Shown piece by piece: positions 48,963 to 60,000 of a stretch of 60,000 nucleotides of DNA. The stretch is from Polytrichum commune. Its lineage: Eukaryota; Streptophyta; Polytrichopsida; Polytrichales; Polytrichaceae. Location: the NCBI GenBank assembly GCA_950295325.1, contig OX485808.1, positions 5,212,501 to 5,272,500 of the forward strand. Direction: 5' to 3'. Position numbers and translations under genes: made by a program. The notes under the pieces are model-generated. The model ran no database searches. It was not told where the DNA came from and was given only the letters and a program-made list of their open reading frames with translations. Each line of letters begins with the position of its first letter. Within the stretch, counting starts at the first letter, position 1.

Positions 48963-50949
48963 GCAACACACAAACTCCTATCCCTGCTGCATGAATCATG
49001 CCTTGTTAGAGTTAATGAAATGATTTAAAGTAAAAATACTTTTTTAACGTCAGATGATGCTGTTTTCTGATGAGTCTGTACCAGGACAAAATTCTCACAG
49101 AAACTTCGCGAACTTCCAAACAACAAGTATTTTTTTGGGGAGCAAGTTGTGACCCGGTGCCCTATATGGACTACACAAGGTAAATAGGTCTTGAATGGTT
49201 CTTTATTCCAACTAGCCCACTTCTGCTAGAATATGAAAAACACGATTATTACAAGATGGTTAGCAAATCCAAGGCAAGGCTGTCACCACTTTCCTCATAA
49301 CATATGGAGCGTGTATGAATACCTTATGCATGGTCAAAGTGAAGATTCTTGTGCTCATTAAATAGCCGTGTAAGTCACCCCCAATTATGTTGACTATTGA
49401 GTTTAAAATGGTTATTGTATTTTGAGCACGTAGTCCATTTTTTTTAAAATCCAAGTCTTTTTGATATCCGTTCTTGGAGCCACACCAAATCACATAACAC
49501 TTAAATGTGGGTGTCCTAATAAGAAAAGTAACGAAACAAGGGATGTGACCTTAATGAGCCAGAGGATATTAGATGACGAGCTGCAATCTAGCAACTAGAC
49601 ATCCATTGACTCACTCGTTTTGGGACACGATTGGATTTCTCATGGATGCAAACTATAGTTTATGGTTGAAATGTCCTATGTGTGGATAGTAAAGGTGTCA
49701 AGGTAGATGTTGGGAGTGGCATCCATTTAAATGAGCACCCGGTTTTTGTCGTGAGTGGACACTAGTGGCCCATGTGCTTCACCTTTGCTCACAGGCACAT
49801 GCCCAACAACTCCGTTAACATTGGTCATCACATAAATCACGGTTCCTTACCATGGGTTTTGTTTCATTGAGTGGTTATATAATTTGTAGTTAGAATAGAT
49901 TTCCGATCCATATTCATAGATTTCAAACCTGTCTAATGAAAGAGAACCAATAGTAAGGAACCACTAACCCTGTAGTGGGCGTGATCGTTGTGCATATCTA
50001 TGCAAATGCTCTAATGGCCCCAAGGCTCTCTTTGGATCTTGGGGATCAAGCTAGTTATAATGGGAACCAAGGTATTTGAGAAAACTAGAAGGTATGGCAC
50101 TAACAATGACTCAAAAAACATGTTCAACATTCCAATCCAACTGATCTATTGGGTTTCATAATTTATACCGTCATTTAATAAAAAGGACACACTTTCGCTC
50201 CAAACATGCTTCTGGAATAACACAAAAACCATAGCAAACACCAACTTCTCAAACACCCCCATTGTTGATTACTTAGCCGGTTTTTGTGGGGAAGGCTTCG
50301 CTTGAACAAGTTGTGGGCAAGAGTCGTCTCCCAAGTTTCAAACTGCAAACCTCACAAGAATCTTGATTTATTAGACAACCTTCCTTGGATTAACCTCAGC
50401 ATGTGAAGCCTATCTTGTCATCAAGATATAATATGTGAATACAAGACAATGTATTCTCAATAGAGTTATTTGTGAAGTCCCTCAAAGTAAGACGAAACTA
50501 TGGAGCTCCTTCTTTGGAAGGCAGTTTTATCAAGAGCTCATTAGCTCATTAGGTCCACCCATCCTAGTAGAATGAGCTAGAAAGCCAAATCTAATAGCCT
50601 AACACCAACCTTTGAGTATCATAATTGAAGCACTACAAAAAACTTGTGAAGGGATTTTATGCATAAGCTGTCAAACTCACATTTTAGCCCAACTCAACGG
50701 GACTTTGATGCCAAGACTTTATAAATAACTCTGATATATAATGGATTTTCTGTTACAAGAAAAAGAAATAATTTTGGAATTTTCATTTCTCTAGTTTCTC
50801 CAATGGCCATACTGCTACCTGACGTACCCTGAAGTCATGCATATATGAATTTCAAGAGATGCTAGGATATATCTAATTCAAAATAACACTAGCCAGATCT
50901 CAAAATTTCAGGTAAAACTTCTTGACCACAAGCTCAAGAACAATTATAC
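48963..50949. other. Upstream region of the receptor kinase
   Basis: It should contain the kinase promoter. Dispersed-repeat text lies at 49330-49490 and matches 22555-22650. No exon was recognised. Confidence 0.35.
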
Positions 50950-51227
50950 CTGAGGGCAACTCAGGGTAGCAAGAGAAGTGAGCACCCCCAAAATGTAGCT
51001 GCAGGTTTGGCCTACTCCTCCATGCAATCTCTAAATGACATGCATCCGCCTGCTGCCCAAGCCAAGCAACCTCAAATTTTTGATCACATGCAGAAAATAT
51101 GAAACAACCCAACGAACAAGATGATCAGAACGGAAATTACCTGAAGAAATATTCTATTGAGTGATTCAACAGGCACAAGAGAAGATATGATCCAGTCCAG
51201 GTCATGAGTTGCCGGAAAACAATGATT
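50950..51227 (-). CDS. Two orphan exons of an unrecognised gene
   Basis: Exon 51141-51227 (29 codons) sits between TTGCAG and GTAATT. Exon 50950-51070 (40 codons plus 1 nt) sits between TTTGAG and GTATAA. Both are open in phase 0 and join without a stop. Exon 1 encodes DLDWIISSLVPVESLNRIF and exon 2 encodes CHLEIAWRSRPNLQLHFGGA. The PNLQLHFGGA piece faintly recalls the C-terminal lobe of nepenthesin-type aspartic proteases, but no catalytic DTG/DSG is visible. No further exon was found on either side, so this is a fragment or a partly recognised gene. Confidence 0.3.
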
Positions 51228-52843
51228 CTGCAAGAAAGTCATGAAGAAAGGAGACGAAATTAAATATCCAGAGAGGCCAACGCTTCAGGTTAGCACTACA
51301 AGGATTGGATGTGAACTACGTGGGAGGACAGTATTAATTGCAAGCAACCTTGTCACCTCAAGAGGCGTCGAGTTTAAAGCAGCAACACATGCACCTTAAC
51401 TCATTTTCAGCCTCCACGCTTTGACTTCAGTAGCTCATCTAGCACAATATATGGACAGCAACAACCTCCCTATCTCATGAGGGAGCCTTGCAGCACAAGA
51501 CCTTATAAGGGCTTGAGAATGATTCAGATCATTCTAAGAGTGAGATTATCACCTCTTGCGTGAGTGTCGGAGACAATGCACCTCTTCACGCTGGGGGAGA
51601 GAGATTTGAAAACAATATCATCAGAAGGTTTTTGAAAATGGCACGAGGATGCATATGATGATTTATGTTAAAGTGAGCCCTTCAATATCCTATCATGTAT
51701 GAAAAGTTGGTGGAAATTAGAAACTTCCCAGGAAATTATGTGCACTCAAGCTAGTTATAGGTTACCGACAACAATTTGTTCATCTACCCTTTTCTTGGAT
51801 AGTCTGTCAAGGAACCTCACTTTCTCAACACCCAACTAAAAGGGATTTGACAATCGGCGCAAAATGACAACCACTTGGAAAGCATTACAGGGTCTATCAG
51901 AATGAGAAACCCTTGACATCCAACACCGCCAATACTTATATTTGATGTTCTCAAGCATGCCTTCCTCGTTAAAGAGTGGACCTCTTTTCACCTTTAAACA
52001 TGAAAAATAATCAAATTACTTTTATCCCATGAGTAGACTTTCTCAATCATGAATGGCAATTGTACTTGAATCAACCACTAACCGACCCAAAGCAAAATCA
52101 TTATGGGTCACCACACCTCAAATCATAGACGTGTCATTTGAAAGTTGCCAATGGTCACCTATCCCAATCCCTAGAGATATTAGCTAATGCTATTTGTGTT
52201 TTTACAATGAAGTTGGAAATGTGGCACAAAAATTTTACAATATTGAAGTGTTCCTTCTACAACTCCATTGGAAATGGATTTCCTTCCCTATTTCAGAACG
52301 CAGCACTAGACAATCTCAAGTCTTTTTTTTCAATCAAATACCTCATATATGTGACCACAATGAGTCATGCAAGATTATGGCTTGAGATTCCAAATCATAG
52401 ATTGTTGCTAAAAGTTAGTTTCACATTTGCGAATCCAATAAAAAAATTTAACTCTTAAACCCAAGTTGGGAATCATGGCACACAGCAAATTAAAAACCAA
52501 CCATTCAAGACATGCCAACCTTGACCAGATGAAATCTTGTAACATATCAACAACTTTCAATATTTGTCAACCATGTTGAAAATCCCGTAATGTGACAGAG
52601 AGAGTTTTTTCCCCCTCGAGTCAGGTGAATCTAAGTTCATCATCATTCCTGTGGATTTGTACTTTTAGGAACCCTTTATTTATTCTATAGTTTTGCAGAC
52701 AGCTGAAATATTGACCAAGTCAAGTTCATGGTCACCGGTCCCACATTCCACACGTGCTACATTGAAAGTAATAAGTACTCTGGATCATTGAAGGGACCTT
52801 GAAACTTCAACTCGTGCCTTGACACCCTCAGTTCCCATTACGT
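51228..52843. other. Gene-free stretch
   Basis: Open frames near 52138-52458 (plus) have no domain sense and are AT-rich. Nothing else is recognised. Confidence 0.35.
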
Positions 52844-53103
52844 AACCGGTTGGCCGCATTGTTTCGCCGAGGTGGCACTACACAATTGGCTTTGAGCACA
52901 CAGGTTTGCAGATGATAACCTCGACATCTCAGCCGGTTATGATCATCTAAATCGGTTATGGTGACAGGTGACCCACTGTTTAGGTCACCTGCGCGGCTCA
53001 ACAAAGCGGCCAACCGGTTACGTCCGGTAATCGTTTTATTGGAACCGGTTATCGGTGCAGAACCGGTTCTGCACCGATAACCGGTTCCAATAAAACGATT
53101 ACC
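52844..53103. repeat. AACCGGTT cluster with a perfect 78-bp palindrome
   Basis: 53026-53103 is a perfect palindrome of two 39-nt arms with its centre between 53064 and 53065, checked base by base. AACCGGTT occurs at 52844, 53012, 53043, 53061 and 53079, with near matches at about 52932 and 52952. The flanks are non-coding. AACCGGTT is the consensus of Grainyhead/CP2-type factors in animals and fungi, and mosses have related genes. A link here is speculation; a fold-back element is the simpler reading. Confidence 0.95.
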
Positions 53104-53234
53104 TAATACGTAGGGTGTTGCGTGGTTCGTTTTTCTAAGGCTTCTCGTACTTCCACTCATTGGATGTCGGTGGCGAAAGTTGTCATAGATTAAGGTATGT
53201 GGGTGTTATTTATTTCGTTTTTCATGTTCTCCAA

Positions 53235-53445
53235 CTTTTACCAATTACATTTACACAACAAAAACTTGTGTTGCATTAGCAAATCTACGATGAAACATGT
53301 GCAAAAACCATTTTGAAAATTGGACCTCTTCTGATTTAGTTATGATTATCGGAGGTGTATGGTTGTTGATATCTTAACTAGATACATAGGTTCTCCCAAT
53401 TGTGATCACTATTGAGTGTAAGAGTAATTAGTAATATTTGAAGAT
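53235..53445. repeat. Dispersed repeat, copy beside the hAT element
   Basis: ACCAATTAC-TTTACACAACAAAA-CTTGTGTTG-ATTAGCAAATCTAC recurs at about 55630-55690. CCCAA-TGTG-TCACTATTGAGTG recurs at about 55925. A related AACTTCTACC/CAACACCCACAT end is found near 24430, 53195-53240 and 59935-59995. The two copies here flank the hAT transposon. Confidence 0.6.
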
Positions 53446-53651
53446 GTCCTCCACTCTCTTTCAAACATGTGCCTTTATGAAGTTTGTTCTTTGATCTTCA
53501 CCAAACCACATAGTACCAATCAAATATAGCCTAGGTTCGAAGAAGAAAGCGAGCCACTTCAAACCCATCTACCTTAATAAATCTATGATGAAGGGAGTGC
53601 AAAACTCCTAAGTAATCATTGGGTACTAGGATTATCCTTTAACCTTTAACT

Positions 53652-55396
53652 ACCCCGGGGCAGTGTCCGGGGAGTTTTATACAAAAATCGGTACATTGCC
53701 GATCTTTTATAAAGACATTCGGATTTTTATTTTTTTGCTCGGAAGCTACCTAAATCCAAAAAAAAATCTCGGTTAAAAACCGATATTTAACTTTACCATT
53801 CGGTAATTTTCCGACTTTCTGAATTTCATTTCGGTATGTTTCCGAAGATATGTATTGTATGTCGGATTTTTTTTTTAAATATTGTAAATTTTTTTGGTGT
53901 TATGCTTGTAAAGGGGTGAATTTGTGTTGATAGAAAATCCAAGTATCCTTGGAAGGATTTGAACCTTGCCAAGCCCCCACCAACTTGGGGCCAAGGATTT
54001 AGCCTTTAAAAAAAATATAAATCCAAAAAGGGTTCATACATTATTTAGAGGCTAGTTAGTACAACAATACATGCAACTTTTAAACATCCGTATCCTCATA
54101 ATTAGAAAACACAGTTGAACTTTCTGAACAAGATGCATCACTTGCAGAAGACACATAACGTGAAGGATTAGCATATAAAAACCTGTATTTGGTTCCAGTT
54201 TTCCACAAATGAATTGCCTCTTCAATAATATTATCAAAGTTTTCATATGGTCCCTCTAAAGCAATTCTAAGCATAGCTTCCAAATTTTTACTTCCAAGTT
54301 TGTTTCTCACTCGTGTTTTTATTAAATTTTGGACACTAAATGCCCTTTCACAAGTGGATGTTGATACACATTGTACTCTAGCCAAATCAGCAAGGACAAG
54401 CAAATTAGGATATCGGGTTTATAAATAATGATTTCATGTGATCATGCCCCATAAATCTCTACAAGTTTTATTTCCCCATTCAGTGATGGTTTGCAGTTTG
54501 AAAGCTAGAAATTCACGCTTACAAGCCATCACATCAAAGAATGAAGGATATTTTGAACCTTCTTGATAGCGATCATGCCCATAGTGTGCTAGTAATTTTT
54601 CTAATTCAATCACCCCCAAATTTGGAGGCCTATCTGCCTTGAAGGCATATTAATAGGATTTAAAATTTTAAAACATGAAATAAGATCATTGTCTATAAAT
54701 CTAGCATCTAAGCCTACGCAAACAATCTCTGCAAATGCACGTTGGAATTTAAGTGCTTCCTCAAGGTCATCTTCTAGTCTAGACCGGTCCATTTCAAAAC
54801 TGTGATACATTTTTCCAGAGCAGGTGGATCGCCGCACCGAACTGGACCTCCAAAACAAATGTCTCCAAGTAGATCGCAAGTGGATCGTCGCAGGTGGATG
54901 CGGAAACAAACATAAGCGAAAGAGCAGTAGTGAAAGAACACAGAGAGAAATTCCAGTAGAGGAGTGAGAGGAGTGAGATACTTTGCACAAGGGACTCAAA
55001 CTCCTTATACTCATGAGAGAGGGTCCTTGGGTGCTTAGAGCCTCAAAGCCCTAATCGGCCCAGTGAACGGAACCAACCCTAAATTAATTAACCTCCATGG
55101 TTCTTGACCTTATGAGTCATGACTCTAGTATTACCCTAGTAGAAATTTCCGCCCTATCCCTAGTCCCTTCGGCTACTTGCCTAAAATTTAAAAATTGGCT
55201 CGGTAAATATCCTAAAATATGATGCCTCAACCGGCTATATTGCCGATCTTTTCTCATTTGAACCGGTCAATTTCCGACCTTAACAATTTTAAGTCGGTAC
55301 CTCGTCCGAATCATTGCGAACTCATTCGGAAATCTCCAAAAAATTTCGGCTAGCTCGTAACTAAAGTTCGGTACTCCCCGTTCATTGCCCCGGGGT
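53652..55396 (-). mobile_element. hAT-superfamily DNA transposon, defective
   Basis: Terminal inverted repeats are 53652-53675 and 55373-55396 (24 nt, 21 matching), beginning ACCCCGGGGCA and ending CGGGGAGT. The 8-bp flanks CTTTAACT and CCTTCCCA agree at only 4 of 8 positions, so the target duplication is decayed or the ends are one or two bases off. Both subterminal regions are dense in short CCGA/TCGG words (TTGCCGATCTTTT at each end, TTTCCGA, TCGGTA), the layout of hAT transposase binding sites. The interior holds a broken transposase on the minus strand. Confidence 0.8.
54080..54800 (-). pseudogene. Broken hAT transposase, C-terminal part
   Basis: Segments in three frames together cover the C-terminal third of a ZNF862-like hAT transposase. 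They include ALKFQRAFAEIV (about 54735-54780), KYPSFFDVMACKREFLAF (about 54510-54570) and the dimerisation region with the diagnostic CVSTSTCERAFSVQNLIKTR (about 54310-54370). I see a frame change near 54620 and a stop near 54434. The N-terminal zinc finger and the first catalytic aspartate region are absent. The element cannot encode its own transposase. Confidence 0.85.
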
Positions 55397-56640
55397 CCTT
55401 CCCATGGAAACTACAAAATTTAAACCAACTCCAATCTTTACTACTTTTCAACCTTGTACTACAATTTTTTTTGATGATGAACCTTTTGCACTTGTAGTCC
55501 CCCCATTTCCACACTTGTTTCCTCTTTCTTTGTCATATGTTTGTTTTGGGCATGTGGCCTTTTTTCTTGGAAACCTAGTTGAACATGTGTCCATCTTCCA
55601 TAGACTCCCACCACCACCCCACTACACATGACTACCAATTACCTTTACACAACAAAACTTGTGTTGTATTAGCAAATCTACAATGAAATATTAGCAAAAG
55701 AAAATCATATTGAAAATAGGACTTCCTTTTATTTAGAACTATCATTTTTGTGAAAGGATATGTTTGTTGATTTTCTAAAAAAAACCCCACCGTTTACACC
55801 TAATTATGTGGTTTCCTATGGTTTACCATTTGAAAACGGTACTATAATTGGTAAAACGTTATAGCAACACGTGAGTCCAAATGATGAAGCAAATTAATAG
55901 GTTTAAATGGTTCACATAGGTCCTCCCAAATGTGTTCACTATTGAGTGTCGAGTGAATATCAAAATCATGATCATTTTTGTTTGTGAGCGGGAGACTATT
56001 CCAACCACGAATAAGTAGCTAAGAAAAGAAGAACACATGACTGCACATGTATGAAAATGGGTTATCATTTGCATGTCCTATGTTTGTCATGCTTAAGTTA
56101 GGGTGCCTAAAATTACCATAACAATTCAAAGGTTGGTCTATAGCTTCTGATTGTCTCACCTATGTAGTTGTTTCCCTTGATTGTCTATGCATTAGTGCTA
56201 TGTGGTGGTTCTCATGTAGAGTCCCGACTCCCTTACCCTACAATGGCAAGTGGCACCTCCCTTCTTTTTCTTTTTCTTTTTCTTTTCATTGTTGCATAGG
56301 AAGGGCGGGGATTTTTCTAGCAACCGGAATTGTCTCCCAGTTATGGATAAAAACCGCCACTACTCCATGTATAGCCAAAAATTTCTAGGATATAAAACTT
56401 TTGGGCCTTGAGAAACCATTAAAGTATGTGTTATATCCATAAAATTATGATCTTGATTAGCTTATGAAAAAAAAGATCATGACTTGTTCCTCTTGTACAT
56501 AATCAAGATCTTGACATAGCAAGCCCAATCAAGGTCTTGACACAACAAGCCCAATCAAAGGTTTTCAAATATCCTCACGCCACTTTCAAATTTGTAACAT
56601 TTTTCATATTCATGATATAAATATAAATATATATATAAAT
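55397..56640. other. Gene-free stretch with dispersed repeats
   Basis: It contains the second copy of the 53.2 kb repeat (about 55621-55950) and, near 56400, a third copy of the GCCTTGAGAAACCATTAAA text of the 23.9 kb MITE arm. No exon recognised. Confidence 0.4.
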
Positions 56641-56671
56641 ACAAATACAAATATATATATATATATATATC
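56616..56671. repeat. AT microsatellite
   Basis: Imperfect (ATATAA)n runs into an (AT)n tract at about 56650-56669. Confidence 0.9.
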
Positions 56672-57260
56672 TCTTTAGAGACCTAGAATATGTTTCTCTT
56701 CGCAAGAAAAATAATTCCTTGCAATTATTCCTCCTAAGCACATGTAAACTCTCTTAATTAAACAGTTATAGATGCCTCAACCTTAGCGTAAGTCCTTAAT
56801 GATAATTGACTTAGGTTGTACAAGTATTGTAGTCTTTTGTATGATGATACCAGGCCCACCAAACCTGAATACCGTAAGTAATACAAGAATATCTTCTCGT
56901 TAGATGGGTTCTATCATATAATTAATGATACGATGGATTCACCTACATACCAAACTTCTAACCTTCACTCTTTGTGTGTGCAAGTGGAACCTAACGTAAA
57001 CCTAATGTAAGTAGGTGCTAAGATGACACAAACCAATACTTCAGCTAGGATTATATTAACAATTTCCGGTTACAGAAGGTCTTTTGAATAATTATTCGCC
57101 CAGGCGGTAGGATAGACCAATGGATGAGCTCCATGGACGAGTTTCTGTTGTGGAGAACAAATAATCATGGATGAATGAAGGTGGGATGGGGGGGGGATGA
57201 ATGAAGGGGCGAGGACATTGTTAGTTGAGGCTCGAGCTCTGTGTATTATATCAAGGCCAT
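56672..57260. repeat. Direct repeat copy 1 (~590 bp)
   Basis: Nearly collinear with 58135-58763 over its full length. Landmarks are TTCTCTTCGCAAGAA, GTTATAGATGCCTCAACC, CCACCAAACCTGAATACC, AATACTTCAGCTAGGATTA, CCCAGGCGGTAGGATAGAC and GAGCTCTGTGTATTATAT. Diverged fragments of it also lie at about 57255-57430 and 57640-57960. It holds a 14-codon ORF (57122-57166) that is conserved in copy 2. Confidence 0.85.
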
Positions 57261-58134
57261 ACCATTAATGATACCATGGATACACTTGCATACCAAATTC
57301 TACTGTTGACTCTTGCATGTGCAAGTGGGGAAACCTAACATAGGTTAGCAAGGATAATTAACTTGGGTGCACAAAAATCTTGTGTCTCGTGATACTACAC
57401 CACTCATTGATTTTATTTTATTTTATTCAAAATGTTTTTCAAGACAAAATGCTTTATTATCATATGTGACTTTTGACCTAAATTATTTGTGCCATTTTGG
57501 ATGGATTAATCATACAAACCACAAGTTTGTATGAAACTTAAGGTCTTATATGCTCCCAAATGCATTTAGGGGCTAAGTTCTTTTCTACAACTAATCATAC
57601 CATGCATTCACTTGTAGACCAATTCAATAGCATATGCAAGTGGAGGAACCTAAGGTTGAGGCATCCATAGTTGACCATGCCCATTTAACCGCTCACTAGA
57701 CTACCTACAATTCTATCTTAGATGAGACTTATCAAGGTTCATGCAAACGGAGTTAAGGTTTATGTGGTGGCAACTTTGTGTTCACTGAGAAACCAAAATA
57801 GATGGCGGTATGAGTATGAATGTTATCAGCTACTAACTACAATTGATTGCCATTTTTTTTTAGTAATGTGAGTGGTTGACATGTGGTTTCCAACTTTGAA
57901 CGTGTGTATTATTATGCAAACTCCCTTATTTTCTTGGTTATAGATGCCTCAACCTTACCCTCATAATAGTTTTGAAAATTATCGTGTAGCCAAGCATTAA
58001 CATTTAGATGAGCTATGAGGGGTTAACCCATAAAATCGACTATGTGTTTACCCTCACTTTACCATTTCTAAATTTGTAGCAATTTCCATACTCATGATTT
58101 TATTTTATTTTATTTAAAAAAAAAATCGTTCTCC

Positions 58135-58763
58135 TTAGAAACTCAGAATATGATTCTCTTCGCAAGAAGAAGAATCCCCCGCCATTACTCCTCCTAGCCA
58201 GATGCAAAATCTCTAATTTTTATCAGTTATAGATGCCTCAACCTAAGCATAAGTCCTCACTGATAATTGACTCATGTTTTACAAGTGCTGCACTCTTTTG
58301 TATGGTGATACCAGGTCCACCAAACCTGAATACCTTAAGTGATACAAGATTTTTTTCCGGTTAGATAGGTTCTATCATATACTAAATGGCACCATGGATT
58401 CACCTATGTACCAAATTTCTAACCTTCACTCATTGTGTATGCAAGTGGGGAAACCTAACGTAAGTAGGTGCTAAGATAATTGACTTGGGGTGCACAAACA
58501 TCTCGTGTCTGGTGATACCCACCACACATACATACCAATACTTCAGCTAGGATTACAATAACAATTTCCGGTTACAACATAAGGTCTTTTGTATATTTAT
58601 TCACCCAGGCGGTAGGATAGACGAATGGATGAGCTCCATGGACGAGTTTCTGTCGTGGAGAACAAGTAACCATGGATGAATGAAAGGTAGGATGGGGGGA
58701 TGGATGATGGGGCGAGGACGTTGTCAGTCGAGAGGCTGGAGCTCTGTGTATTATATGAAGGCC
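58135..58763. repeat. Direct repeat copy 2 (~630 bp)
   Basis: The second copy of the preceding repeat, about 85% identical by eye with small indels. Its last 30 bp (GCTCTGTGTATTATATGAAGG) could be a TATA-bearing promoter for the CpG-richer DNA that follows, but no gene was recognised there. The 14-codon ORF MDELHGRVSVVENK (58627-58671) ends at AA-GTAACC, which could also be a splice donor. Confidence 0.85.
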
Positions 58764-60000
58764 ACCTCACCTTCTCCTTGCGTCCACAATGAGCGCTCTT
58801 CCTTGCCTTGTCTCGTGCATGCCAATCGGCTCAAGCGTCCGATAGCCAAGGCCAAGAGCAACGATTCTAGTGGTGAGTAAGAGTAGACGGAGAAGCTGAG
58901 GCGGAGAGACACACAGGGAAAGGTGGCATGTACATGGAGATGAGATGAGATCGAGGAGTGGAGTTGGGAGTAGGCGGGTTTGGAGAGGTTGGAGAAGCAA
59001 TTGAAGGTCATGAGATGAAGTAGATTGCAATATGAATACGTATCCAAGCGAGGAGACCAGGCGGTAGTATCCACGTCGACGCTCTATTTGCATCGTCGTT
59101 GTTGACTTTCCTTACAAAGTGCGTATCAACTTCACTAAGGTTGTCGCTTTGCTCATCATTGAGTTATTAGTTTGCACCTTAGGATTGATTGCATTCATTT
59201 AACTCAGGATCCGGGATCTTGTTCATGTTGTGCTTTTCTTTGTCATCTGGAGATTTGTGGCTCGTCGTGGTATGAAGTTGGCCGTTTTCCTTCAAACGCA
59301 TGTTTGTGTGAACGTTGTTTTCAAGTGCATTGGCATAGACATGTGATCCTGAGCGGTTGCGGAACACACCAAGCTCCTAAGAGTCCTTCTATTGGCACTC
59401 ATTCCAACGGGAATGGATCTAAATAGTAGTTTTGGTTTTAGTGGAACACATCTGAAACATGGCGAGGAATTTCATGTAGTTTTCATCATCAGCAGAGAGA
59501 TTTTGCTTCATATTTACCGTTTAGTTCCAAATTCTGAGAAGATCCTCTGGAGACTTATCCTCTTGCCATTTGATGTGTATTTGTTGGTTGTGGAGTGCAC
59601 TGTTAACCATTTGTCGGCATCTATAAGTTGATTCTTTTTTTAAATATTCTAGAGGCCGGACGTGTACACTTGGTGAATATAGCCTCTTCTTGCAAATTTG
59701 GTGACGACTTTGAGATAGATATAATTTACATGTTGTTTGAAAGAGATCGGAATATGTTTTCAGATCGCAGTCATTACTGCACAATGAATAGGGAATACAG
59801 TCGGGAGGACCTATGTTTCATTTAAGGAATCGACAAACATTCAATTCTAATAACCATAACTAAATCTTATGCCGTTTGGCTTTCAACCCAATATTTGCTT
59901 ATGATCATCGAAAATTTGTTAGTTGTTATTTGGTTCGAAGTTGGAAAACATGAAAAACGAACCAAATAACACCCACATATCTTAAGAGGTAGAAAGGGTT
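58764..60000. other. No recognised gene; CpG-richer to 59.1 kb
   Basis: Minus-strand frames at 58751-59093 and plus-strand frames at 59172-59631 have no recognisable domain. The segment at 58764-59100 is less AT-rich and could be the 5' UTR of a gene running off the right edge. The last ~70 bp belong to the dispersed repeat that ends in CCAAATAACACCCACAT. Confidence 0.3.

Noticed and set aside
50950-51070. Aspartic protease identity
   Set aside because: Only a ten-residue resemblance; neither catalytic aspartate motif is present.
52138-52458. 106-residue plus-strand frame
   Set aside because: AT-rich, no domain, no splice partners; consistent with chance.
58751-59093. Two ~107-residue minus-strand frames
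   Set aside because: Low-complexity Leu/Ser-rich translations in two overlapping frames, with no splice or domain support.

Overview
This window looks like nuclear DNA of a land plant. It is AT-rich, with genes split into many short exons with GT-AG introns, a dirigent protein, a plant LRR receptor kinase, a DUF7804-type organelle protein, and many fold-back and MITE-like repeats. One gene resembles the centriole protein CEP295/Ana1. That points to a seedless plant with swimming sperm (moss, lycophyte or fern). The gene density would suit a moss such as Sphagnum, but I cannot fix the species. I see no bacterial operon, CRISPR array, rRNA or tRNA.

Layout. 0-4.5 kb is repeats: a 158-nt hairpin at 1897-2054 and a decayed tandem array at 3.3-4.4 kb. 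4529-5119 (-) is an intronless, GC-rich dirigent gene. 7299-7636 is a near-perfect 338-nt inverted repeat. 8955-20496 (-) is the CEP295-like gene, with at least 16 mapped exons and about 1,500 residues; decayed copies of its 3' end lie at 8.1-8.95 kb and a duplicated upstream region at 21.3-21.8 kb. 22.7-24.4 kb holds fold-back MITE-type elements. 26442-27990 (-) is a complete three-exon DUF7804-type gene (263 aa). 28.8-37.9 kb is gene-poor, with two copies of a MITE family, two GC-rich islands, homopolymer and microsatellite tracts and a 230-bp direct repeat. 37911 to about 48962 (-) is a multi-exon LRR receptor kinase with an HQD catalytic loop. 50950-51227 (-) holds two phase-compatible orphan exons. 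52.8-53.1 kb is an AACCGGTT cluster with a perfect 78-bp palindrome. 53652-55396 is a dead hAT transposon with terminal inverted repeats. 56.7-58.8 kb is a 600-bp direct repeat that carries a small conserved ORF.

The genes do not form a pathway. All four well-supported genes lie on the minus strand. The most interesting is the CEP295-like gene: basal-body assembly in plant sperm is de novo and its scaffold proteins are poorly catalogued. Exon limits were read by eye from splice sites, reading-phase agreement and protein sense. Where two exons do not join in phase I say so.
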